This document shows positions 25,466 to 33,063 of a stretch of DNA of 50,078 nt, piece after piece. A model generated the notes under the pieces. The model did not search any database. It was given only the letters and a program-made list of their open reading frames with translations, and had not been told where the DNA came from. This stretch comes from G021776435 sp046756245 (lineage in GTDB: Bacteria; Pseudomonadota; Alphaproteobacteria; Caulobacterales; Parvularculaceae), in the NCBI GenBank assembly GCA_046756245.1, contig JBHHVZ010000009.1, positions 1 to 50,078 on the forward strand, written 5' to 3'. The number at the start of each line of letters is the position of its first letter. Position 1 is the stretch's first letter. The translations under genes were made by a program, and so were the position numbers.

Positions 25466-26533
25466 ATGATCGAAACCGTGTCCGACGTCGACCCGGCCGC
25501 GCTCGAACGGTTCGACGACATCATCGATGTGCGCTCGCCGGCCGAATTCGCTGAAGACCGGTTGCCCGGCGCGATCAACCTGCCGGTGCTTTCCAACGAA
25601 GAGCGCGCCGAAGTGGGAACAATCTATGTGCGCCAGTCGCGCTTTCTGGCCCGGCGCATCGGCGCGGCCTATATAGCGCGCAATATAGCCTGCCATCTCG
25701 AGGAGGTTCTGAACGACAGGCCGCCCGGTTATCACCCGCTCGTTTATTGCTGGCGGGGCGGCCAGCGGTCGAACGCCATGGCGACGATCTTCGCCGGCAT
25801 CGGCTGGCGCACGAGCGTGCTCGAAGGCGGTTACAGAACCTGGCGGCGCAGCGTCGTTGCCGCCTTGCGCGAATCCGACGCGCCTTTGCGGGTCTTCCTC
25901 ATCGACGGCCAGACCGGCTCCGCCAAGACCGAGATTTTGAACCGGCTCGGCGCGCTTGGCGTACAGACTCTCGATCTGGAAGGGCTCGCCGCCCATCGCG
26001 GTTCGGTCTTCGGCGCGCACGCCTCCCGCCCGCAGCCAAGCCAGAAACTGTTCGAATCCAGTCTGTGGGACGCGTTGTCGCGACTCGATCCCGACCGGCC
26101 GATTGTCGTCGAGGCCGAGTCGAATCATATCGGACGCGTGACCGTTCCACGCCGGCTCTGGCGGGCGATGCAGGCGGCGCCGCGGGCGGACATACGCGTC
26201 GACCCGGAAGCCCGGGCGCATTACCTCCTTTCCGCTTACGCCGATATCATTGAGCGTCCCGATACTGTCCTCGCCGCCGTCGATCGGCTGGCGCCCTTCC
26301 AATGCAAGGAGACGATCGAATGCTGGCGCGATTTGGCTGAGCAGCGCGATTACCTGACGCTCGCGACCGCGCTGATGCGCGATCATTACGATCCGCTCTA
26401 CAACCGCAGCCGAAAACGTCGCGCCGATCGACCCGCGACCGAATTGTCGCTTGGCGGGCTCGACAAAGACGAAATCGCCCGCGCGGCGCGCGACATTCGC
26501 ACCATTATGAAAAAGACGTTCGATAAACGCTGA
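25466..26533 (+). CDS. mnmH: tRNA 2-selenouridine synthase
   Basis: A 355-residue MnmH (SelU/YbbB), which replaces sulfur in 2-thiouridine of tRNA wobble positions with selenium by way of a geranylated intermediate. The N-terminal rhodanese domain has its active Cys95 in 'CWRGGQRS'. A P-loop domain follows with 'GQTGSAKT' at 148-155, where the usual Gly before Lys is Ala. 'VEAESNHIGRV' is a further family mark. It diverges from selD, which supplies selenophosphate. This pair alone explains selenium use here; no selA or selB is in the window. Confidence 0.93.
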   Translation: MIETVSDVDPAALERFDDIIDVRSPAEFAEDRLPGAINLPVLSNEERAEVGTIYVRQSRFLARRIGAAYIARNIACHLEEVLNDRPPGYHPLVYCWRGGQRSNAMATIFAGIGWRTSVLEGGYRTWRRSVVAALRESDAPLRVFLIDGQTGSAKTEILNRLGALGVQTLDLEGLAAHRGSVFGAHASRPQPSQKLFESSLWDALSRLDPDRPIVVEAESNHIGRVTVPRRLWRAMQAAPRADIRVDPEARAHYLLSAYADIIERPDTVLAAVDRLAPFQCKETIECWRDLAEQRDYLTLATALMRDHYDPLYNRSRKRRADRPATELSLGGLDKDEIARAARDIRTIMKKTFDKR

Positions 26534-26550
26534 CGGCCGGCCGAAGGCTC

Positions 26551-27239
26551 TCAAAAAAGCACGCTGAAACCGACAGAAAGATAGGGCTTGGCGTTCTTGT
26601 CGTCCTGAAAGACGCCGCCGCCGGCGATGCGGACTTCAAGCTCATTTTCGAGCTTAACGCTGGCGACCGCGCCCGCTTTATAGGATTCGTAATTGGGATC
26701 GCCCTGAACGCCGCCTTCGACGCCGAGGCGCCACCGCCCGGCGTTCATCGAGCGGGTTGCGTCCAATTGCGCCAGATAGGATTCATCGCGGACGCCGCCT
26801 TCCCATACCAGCCGAGCCGCCACTTTTCATTGGCCGCAAGCGCGCCGTCCGTCCCGAGAGACGCGTCGAACCGCAATCCGGCGCGTTCATTCGCGGGATC
26901 GAACGGCGACAGGTCGGTCTGGGTCGCACGGCCGCCAGCCTAGAAATTCGCCCATCCCCAGGCACCCGACCACTGATATACGAAAGCAAGCTGGCCGCCG
27001 TAATATTTCGCTTCCACATGGCCGACGCCGCCAAGATAATCGTATCGCCCGCCATTGACCGCCGCTTTCACCGCAAATCCATGGCCAAGCGACGCGCCCG
27101 GCGCCGCAACGATAACGCCCCCGTAACCGGAGTCATTATCGCTGACGGATCCGCCGGCGAACGCAACGCCGTGATAGGGTTCGGCGCGGGCGGCGCTGCA
27201 AACGCCGATCGCCAGTAGAGAAAAAACGATTTTTCTCAC
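26551..27239 (-). pseudogene. bcsS: Broken bcsS-like cellulose biosynthesis outer protein
   Basis: The GTG start overlaps the bcsA stop (GTGA) and encodes a signal peptide ('MRKIVFSLLAIGVCSAARA') followed by a glycine- and aromatic-rich beta-strand pattern of the BcsS family. The frame is stopped by TAG at 26940-26942 right after 'WGWANF'. Beyond it the same frame continues sensibly ('AGGRATQTDLSPFD') to about 26830. The protein then resumes in a different frame from about 26823 ('WEGGVRDESYLAQLD') to the natural end 'LSVGFSVLF'. So one nonsense and one frameshift are needed to explain it. The family call is by resemblance and by its place after bcsA. Genuine decay or sequencing error cannot be told apart here. 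Confidence 0.75.
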
Positions 27240-29302
27240 GCGCTTCCCCCCTCATAAGCGATCGCTCCCGGAACGGCCCAGCCCTGCGAAACGCCTGCGG
27301 CTTCGCCGCGTTTCAACACAATGATAAACACTGTTCCGCCGCCGACCGAAAAAGCCTGGGCGCCGTGAACATGCAGTCGGCTTTCTGTTTTGTTCAGGTC
27401 GCGTATGTTTAGGGTCAGATTGTTGACCGACGGCGGCCGCTCATAGGAGAGCACCCGCCAAGCGCCTTCCTCGTCCCGCGATTTTTGCACGAGACAGCGC
27501 ACGCGCTCGGGACCGTCGCCGCCCAGCAAACAAAAACGCCAGTCTTCGTCAGGGGCGCCGATCCGCGTTCTACGCAACCAGGCGACGAAGTGGCGCCACG
27601 TAAAGTCGCGTACGCTGGTTTCACGCCAGTCGTTCGCCGCCCATTGCAAGGCGTTTCCGAAAAGGCATTCATTGAGATGATCCGGAGACTTTCCATCCTT
27701 CCAGTTGAAATGGACGTGAACGACGCGCTCGTCTGTCAATATGACGTCGTTCACCCGAACCACGTCGCCTGAAAAGGAAACAGCGCCGTTCGGCAGCACC
27801 ATCTTTCCAGTAACGACCTCCGGCACATCCAGCCCTTTCTCAACATGCAACCGCATGCCGCCTTCGGACAGGTCGTCGGCGATAATGGAGGAAGACGCGT
27901 CCTTTAAATCGGTGATTACCGGCACGGGAATCGCGAATCTATGGCCTTCGCGGCGTTGGCGCGACTTTCCTATGGAGAACTGAATTGCGCGCGCTGCGAT
28001 AATCGCATTAATCGCCGTCCATACGGCGTTCGCGACATAAGCGCCCATCGGCAAATAATGATGGGAGAAGAATTGAACCGTACCGACGGAGAATCCGACA
28101 AGCGCTGCTGCGATAATCAATAATTGCGGCGCATAGCGCAACCCTATACGGCCTATCGATGTCAAGTCTTTCGGGGTGACGCGGAAACGCCATTTGATCG
28201 GTATAATGAGCGCAAGCGTGGCGTTCATAAATGTGAAAAACCGCAGACAGTTATACTCTTCCATCCACACGGTTTTGGTGTATCCGCGCCCGACCGTCTC
28301 ATTGACGAGCATCCCGCTCAAAAGCCACAGCAGAAACAAGTCGAGAAAGCGTTCTCCAGTCCAGATGATCGGCATCGAGCCGGTGACGAGAACAACCATC
28401 GGCATAAAATAGAGAATGGCTTTCTGCCACCCTTCAAAATACGTGCTGACGGAGGCGAAATAACAAATGCGCTGCGCCAAAGTGAGCCCGGAGGTGAAAA
28501 TGATTCCTTCCCGACGCCACACTTGCATCGCGCCGCGCCCCCAGCGCAGCCGTTGCGTATCGTACTGGTCGAGATTAGCGGGCGCGACGCCAAATGCGAG
28601 CGATTGGGAGTGATAAACCGAACGCCATCCCTTCTTGTGCAGCTTTAACGAGGTGTGAATATCTTCCGTGATTGTGCCGGTCGCAAAACCGCCTATATCG
28701 GCGAGCGCGGCCGTGCGCACGACCGCACAACAGCCGCAGAAAAAGGCGGCGTTCCAGCGGTCCTTTCCGGGCTGAATGACGCGATAGAACAGCGTCTGCT
28801 CGTGCCAGAATTCCGTAGATTGCCGGTTGCGCCGGTGCTGGAAAGAATCGATGTTATAAAAATCCTGCGGCGTCTGCACGAAAGCCGTTTTCGGGTCTTC
28901 AAAATAACCGAGCGTGCGTTCGAAGAAATCCGGCGCCGGCGCGTGATCGCAGTCGAACTGCGCGATGAATTCAGCGTCTGTGTGTTTTAGCGCATTGTTA
29001 AGATTGCCCGCTTTGGCGTTCGACCGGTCTGTTCTCGACAGATATTTGACGCCGAGGCTATCAGCAAGCGCGTGCATTTCCGGCCGCGCGCCATCATCGA
29101 GAAGCCAGATATGGCGTGCGAGCCGAACCTGCTTGGCGGCGAGCAGCGTATTGCGCAGCATTTCGACCGGTTCGTTCCAGGTCGTGACGAATATGTCCGC
29201 CGCAACGTCCTTGCGGGGCGGCGGCGGGCGACGCTCAACAAGCGCCCAGACTGAAAACAGATGAAGGACAAGGCTGAAAAGGCCGAACGCCTCCGCCGCC
29301 AA
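27236..29302 (-). CDS. bcsA: Cellulose synthase catalytic subunit (BcsA), main frame
   Basis: A 688-residue frame for a BcsA-type family 2 glycosyltransferase that polymerises UDP-glucose and extrudes the glucan across the inner membrane. The D,D,D,Q..RW signature is complete: 'DDGARPE', 'FDCDHAP', 'TITED' and 'QRLRWGRG'. Several membrane helices follow, then a C-terminal PilZ domain starting 'RQRREGHRF' with the R..xR motif that binds cyclic di-GMP. The first membrane helix is encoded upstream but cut off by an in-frame TAG at 29303-29305; this frame can only begin at the TTG directly after that stop. No bcsB is adjacent. Activity without the first helix is doubtful. Confidence 0.85.
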   Translation of the reverse strand: MAAEAFGLFSLVLHLFSVWALVERRPPPPRKDVAADIFVTTWNEPVEMLRNTLLAAKQVRLARHIWLLDDGARPEMHALADSLGVKYLSRTDRSNAKAGNLNNALKHTDAEFIAQFDCDHAPAPDFFERTLGYFEDPKTAFVQTPQDFYNIDSFQHRRNRQSTEFWHEQTLFYRVIQPGKDRWNAAFFCGCCAVVRTAALADIGGFATGTITEDIHTSLKLHKKGWRSVYHSQSLAFGVAPANLDQYDTQRLRWGRGAMQVWRREGIIFTSGLTLAQRICYFASVSTYFEGWQKAILYFMPMVVLVTGSMPIIWTGERFLDLFLLWLLSGMLVNETVGRGYTKTVWMEEYNCLRFFTFMNATLALIIPIKWRFRVTPKDLTSIGRIGLRYAPQLLIIAAALVGFSVGTVQFFSHHYLPMGAYVANAVWTAINAIIAARAIQFSIGKSRQRREGHRFAIPVPVITDLKDASSSIIADDLSEGGMRLHVEKGLDVPEVVTGKMVLPNGAVSFSGDVVRVNDVILTDERVVHVHFNWKDGKSPDHLNECLFGNALQWAANDWRETSVRDFTWRHFVAWLRRTRIGAPDEDWRFCLLGGDGPERVRCLVQKSRDEEGAWRVLSYERPPSVNNLTLNIRDLNKTESRLHVHGAQAFSVGGGTVFIIVLKRGEAAGVSQGWAVPGAIAYEGGSA

Positions 29303-29473
29303 CTACAGCGCCGAAAGAACAGGCGCGTCCGGATTCACGAGAGGAATTCGGTAGGTGAAATAAGAAATCGAGGTCACCGCGAACAGCCCTATGGATGTGA
29401 CCCCAAGGGCGTTCAAACGACGGAGCGTCATTCCGGATTTGTTTTTTCCGGTTTCTTTTGGAACTGCGTCCAT
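29303..29473 (-). pseudogene. N-terminal fragment of bcsA cut off by in-frame TAG
   Basis: Reading the same frame as bcsA upstream gives a 56-residue start from the ATG at 29473: a charged segment 'MDAVPKETGKNKSG', a membrane helix about 'LGVTSIGLFAVTSISYF', then 'PLVNPDAPVLSAL' and TAG at 29303-29305, continuing at once into 'LAAEAFGLFSLVLHLF', which completes the second helix. A TGG (Trp) to TAG change would explain it. The fragment is clearly the missing BcsA N terminus. Nothing else was identified in the following 203 bp up to the next gene start. Confidence 0.8.
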
Positions 29474-29676
29474 CGAAGGTAACTAACAGGGTTAACAATG
29501 CGCGCACTGCCGGTTTGTATATCGTTAATCTTTTAATGAACCGATAACTGTTATGGCGCTCACAGCCGATTTTGCGGCATCACCGTGAAAGCGTTTGGAA
29601 ATTTGACGAACGCGTTTGGACGTCACGCACTTGTGAATTAATAAAGCATGAACGGCACTTAGAGGTTGCGCTTCGC

Positions 29677-30228
29677 ATGACGTTCGCTTTGGCGAAACAT
29701 CCGAATTCAGAATGTGATGCAGTGGCGCGCATCGTCGTCGATGCGGTGCGTCCCCGGCCAGACGTCCTGCAACTGCGCTATCAGGCGAGCGGCCTGATCG
29801 GCGATCTCAAATTTCCAAAGACGAAAACGCCGGCGCGCACCGACGGTCTCTGGCGCCATACCTGTTTCGAAGCTTTTGTGCGCGCCGGCTCGGACGCGGG
29901 CTACTCTGAATTCAATCTCTCCCCGTCGGGCGCATGGGCCGCTTACAGGTTTGGCGGTTATCGCGATAAAATCACGCCGATTGGCGACATCTCCACGCCT
30001 GCGATCGAGGTGCGGCGATCCGTCGACAGCATTGAGTTTAAGGCCGAATTCGAACTCGCCGGCGCCGGACTTCCGGTTGACCAACTTTGGCTTGTCGGCC
30101 TTTCCGCAGTGATTGAAGAAACCAGCGGGCGCCTGTCCTACTGGGCGCTCAAGCATCCGGCCGGCGAACCCGACTTTCACCACGTCGATTGCTTTGCAGT
30201 CGAACTCGCACCACCATTGCGCCCATGA
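29677..30228 (+). CDS. DOMON-like domain protein
   Basis: A 183-residue protein resembling the DOMON-like family found in alphaproteobacteria ('ARTDGLWRHTCFEAFV', 'YSEFNLSPSGAWAAYRF'), a beta-sandwich thought to bind carbohydrate or heme. No signal peptide is visible. The ATG at 29677 follows AGAGG by 11 nt; an upstream in-frame extension is basic and unlike the family. The stop overlaps the NamZ-family start by 4 bp (ATGA), so both are made together. Function is unknown beyond the fold. Confidence 0.75.
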   Translation: MTFALAKHPNSECDAVARIVVDAVRPRPDVLQLRYQASGLIGDLKFPKTKTPARTDGLWRHTCFEAFVRAGSDAGYSEFNLSPSGAWAAYRFGGYRDKITPIGDISTPAIEVRRSVDSIEFKAEFELAGAGLPVDQLWLVGLSAVIEETSGRLSYWALKHPAGEPDFHHVDCFAVELAPPLRP

Positions 30229-31430
30229 AATTCGGCATTGACCGCTTCCTCGACAAGCCGGCGTTGCGCGCCCCGCTTCAGGGCGCGCACGTTGCGCTGC
30301 TTGCTCATCCCGCCTCCGTGACGGCGGACCTGACGCATTCGCTCGATGCGCTAGCGGCATGCGCTGACGTCACGCTGGCCGCCGCCTTCGGGCCGCAGCA
30401 CGGGCTGCGCGGCGATAAACAGGACAATATGATCGAGTCGCCGGATTTCAAAGATCCTGTGCACGGCGTTCCGGTGTTCAGCCTATACGGCGAGGTGCGC
30501 CGACCGACCGACGCGATGATGGATGCGTTCGACGTCGTTCTCGTCGACCTTCAGGATCTCGGCTGCCGCATCTACACTTTTGTCACGACGCTTCGCTACA
30601 TGCTGGAAGCGGCTGCGAAACATAAGAAAGCAGTATGGGTGCTCGACCGGCCCAATCCCGTCGGGCGCCCGGTCGAAGGCCTGGCGCTCAGGCCCGGCTG
30701 GGAAAGTTTCGTCGGCGCCGGCCCTTTGCCGATGCGCCACGGCTTGACGCTTGGCGAGCTCGGCGCCTGGTTCGTCAAGACGTTAAAGCTCGACGTCGAT
30801 TACCGCGTCATCGAAATGAAAGGCTGGAAGCCGGATGCGCCGCCCGGTTATGGCTGGCCGCTTGGAGAGCGCGCCTGGATCAATCCGAGTCCCAACGCGC
30901 CCAACTTGTGGATGGCGCGCGCCTATGCGGGCTCGGTCATGCTCGAGGGAACAACGCTTTCGGAAGGGCGCGGCACGACGCGCCCGCTCGAAATCTTCGG
31001 CGCGCCTGATATCGACGCGCGCGCTGTCATTGCCGAGATGCGCGCGCTGGCGCCCCACTGGCTTAAAGGCTGCGTCTTGCGCGACTGCTGGTTCGAACCG
31101 ACCTTCCACAAGCATGCGGGCGCGCTGTGCAACGGCGTGCAGATTCACACCGAAGACCCTGCGCGCTACGACCCTGAGGCGTTCAGGCCGTGGCGGCTCA
31201 TGGCGCTCGCCTTCAAGGCGATCCGCCGGCTTTATCCTGACTATGAGCTGTGGCGCGATTTTCATTATGAATATGAGCTCGACAAACGCGCTATCGACGT
31301 CATCAACGGCTCGCCGTTATTGCGTAAATGGGTCGATGAAAAAGCCGCAACGCCGGCCGATCTTGAAGCGCTCGCCGCGCCGGACGAAAAGAGCTGGAAA
31401 GCTGAACGGCGCGAATATTTGCTGTACTGA
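30225..31430 (+). CDS. NamZ/DUF1343 family exo-muramidase-like protein
   Basis: A 401-residue DUF1343 protein, the family of exo-beta-N-acetylmuramidase NamZ that removes MurNAc from cell-wall fragments. Family blocks are 'FGPQHGLRGDKQDN', 'PVFSLYG', 'DLQDLGCRIYTF', 'VLDRPNPVGR' and 'EGTTLSEGRGTTRPLE'. Many homologues are secreted, but this one begins 'MKFGIDRFLDKP' with no signal peptide, so it should act on muropeptides taken into the cytoplasm. It is coupled to the DOMON-like gene. It could take part in peptidoglycan recycling; that role is inferred from the family. Confidence 0.88.
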   Translation: MKFGIDRFLDKPALRAPLQGAHVALLAHPASVTADLTHSLDALAACADVTLAAAFGPQHGLRGDKQDNMIESPDFKDPVHGVPVFSLYGEVRRPTDAMMDAFDVVLVDLQDLGCRIYTFVTTLRYMLEAAAKHKKAVWVLDRPNPVGRPVEGLALRPGWESFVGAGPLPMRHGLTLGELGAWFVKTLKLDVDYRVIEMKGWKPDAPPGYGWPLGERAWINPSPNAPNLWMARAYAGSVMLEGTTLSEGRGTTRPLEIFGAPDIDARAVIAEMRALAPHWLKGCVLRDCWFEPTFHKHAGALCNGVQIHTEDPARYDPEAFRPWRLMALAFKAIRRLYPDYELWRDFHYEYELDKRAIDVINGSPLLRKWVDEKAATPADLEALAAPDEKSWKAERREYLLY

Positions 31431-31604
31431 TGGAATTTGAGGCGGCTGTTTTTCAGCATCCGCCTGACACCCCCGCAAGCGTTCTTTGCAAGCGTCTTCA
31501 ATACGGCGCTTTCGCTGACCGCGATTCATGGATCCGGAGAAAATTCCTCCGCTTTCAATGTCGATCATTAATTCGAATCTCAGTCCGCCAGTAAAAGTCT
31601 TGCA

Positions 31605-33059
31605 TTACTCAAGGTCGATCTGATAGCGCGCTTCTCGGGTCTTGCCGTTCGCATGCGTCGTCACGAGCCGCACCACCCAGACCGGACTTCCCGCGAACGC
31701 CGCCGCCGGAATACGCCCCAAAACACCGTCTTCGACAGGGTCTGTCAGCGCCTCGCCCACTGATTTCCATTCCGTCGGCTCTTCGCCCGCGCCCAGAAAC
31801 AGCTCCGCCCGCGCAAACCGGTTCGCGTTCGCAACGCCGAGCACTTCAACCGCCTGTCCGGCGCCGGCCTGCACGATGCGGACGTCTGCGATCGCTGCAA
31901 CGACGAAGAATTCCGGGTCCGCCTTAAGCGCGGCGCGCGCATCGACAATGCCGTAACCGGTAAATTGATCGACGCCGGACGTTTCGATGTCGCGCGCCGA
32001 CTGCGTCAGGATCCGGTAAAGCTCCCCATTCGTCAGCGATGGATTTTTCGACAAGAGCAGCGAAGCGACGCCGGTGACGATCGGCGCCGAAAACGATGTG
32101 CCGCTCGCACGGTAATAACGCTTGTCCGGCCCTACATAAGCCGCGCCAGGCTTGTATTCGATATCCGGATTGCCGGCCATGAAATCGGTGCGCCGGGCGC
32201 GCAGGCTCAATATATCGATGCCTGGCGCGGCGAGATCAACGCTCTGGCCCCAGTTCGAAAACAGCTCTCGCTTGTCTTCAAGGCCTGTCGTTGCGACGGT
32301 CATGACATTATCGAGACCGGCGACGCCAAATTCCTCCGTACGCACCGCCTCGTTGCCGGCGGCGACAACAATGAAGACGCCCTTCGACGTCGCATAATTT
32401 ACCGCGTCGCGCTCCGTCGGCGTCAAGCCTTTGCCGCCGACGCTCATATTGACGATGCGCGCGCCGTTGTCCGCTGCATAGACAAGCGCTTCCGCCAGAT
32501 AGGACGCCCGCGAATGGCCGAAATTATTCAAGGCCTTCAACACCATTATTCTTGCGTGCGGATTGATTCCGGCGATTCCGGTCTCGTTGTTGGAGTCGGC
32601 GGCGATCAATCCGGTTACAAACGTGCCGTGCCCGTCATGGTCCCAAGGCTTATTGCCGTCGCCGTAAAAATCCCAGCCGATAACGTCGTCGACGAAGCCG
32701 TTGCCGTCGTCGTCGATTCCGTTATCGGGTTTTTCTCCCGCGTTCTTCCAGATCTGATCCCAGGAAATATCGGCGTGATTCCAGTCAAGGCCGGTGTCAA
32801 TAACCGCAATGACCACAGGCGACGGACGCCTTCCCAGAAGGCGCCACGCGCTGTTCGAGGTTTCATCGAGTCCGATGCGTTTCAACGCCCACTGATCGGG
32901 ATAGGATTGTCCCCAGCTTCCCTCGGCGTTGAAGTAAGGATCATTGGGCGGATTTTGCGCCGATGCGATTCCGCCAAGCCCCGCAACAAACACAGCGGCG
33001 GCGGCGGCCGTTCGGCTCAATGCCGATCGGGCGAATAGTTTTTCCATTCCGCTCTTCAT
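31605..33059 (-). CDS. Secreted subtilisin-like serine protease (S8)
   Basis: A 484-residue exported peptidase of the S8 family. A signal peptide ends about 'GIASA' (residue 34). The triad is Asp88 in 'AVIDTGLD', His144 in 'DGHGTFVTG' and Ser322 in 'SGTSFSAP', with oxyanion Asn236 in 'AAGN'. Only about 50 residues separate the signal peptide from the catalytic domain, too few for the usual I9-type inhibitory propeptide. A C-terminal region of some 100 residues after the catalytic domain looks like a beta-sandwich. It is the last gene of a four-gene exported cassette, 4 bp after the zincin gene, with GGGAGA upstream. Substrate unknown. Confidence 0.92.
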   Translation of the reverse strand: MKSGMEKLFARSALSRTAAAAAVFVAGLGGIASAQNPPNDPYFNAEGSWGQSYPDQWALKRIGLDETSNSAWRLLGRRPSPVVIAVIDTGLDWNHADISWDQIWKNAGEKPDNGIDDDGNGFVDDVIGWDFYGDGNKPWDHDGHGTFVTGLIAADSNNETGIAGINPHARIMVLKALNNFGHSRASYLAEALVYAADNGARIVNMSVGGKGLTPTERDAVNYATSKGVFIVVAAGNEAVRTEEFGVAGLDNVMTVATTGLEDKRELFSNWGQSVDLAAPGIDILSLRARRTDFMAGNPDIEYKPGAAYVGPDKRYYRASGTSFSAPIVTGVASLLLSKNPSLTNGELYRILTQSARDIETSGVDQFTGYGIVDARAALKADPEFFVVAAIADVRIVQAGAGQAVEVLGVANANRFARAELFLGAGEEPTEWKSVGEALTDPVEDGVLGRIPAAAFAGSPVWVVRLVTTHANGKTREARYQIDLE

Positions 33060-33063
33060 CGCC

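Noticed and set aside
26783..27055. Alternative third-frame open reading frame in the bcsS region
   Set aside because: It does not encode the beta-strand pattern of the flanking bcsS pieces; the two other frames together do.
26940..29305. Reassignment of TAG as a sense codon to explain the two amber codons
   Set aside because: punA ends with TAG at a natural family end, so TAG is used as stop in this genome.
31431..31604. Short direct repeat GCAAGCGT and a weak hairpin between namZ and the subtilase gene
   Set aside because: Too short and imperfect to call a repeat family or a terminator.
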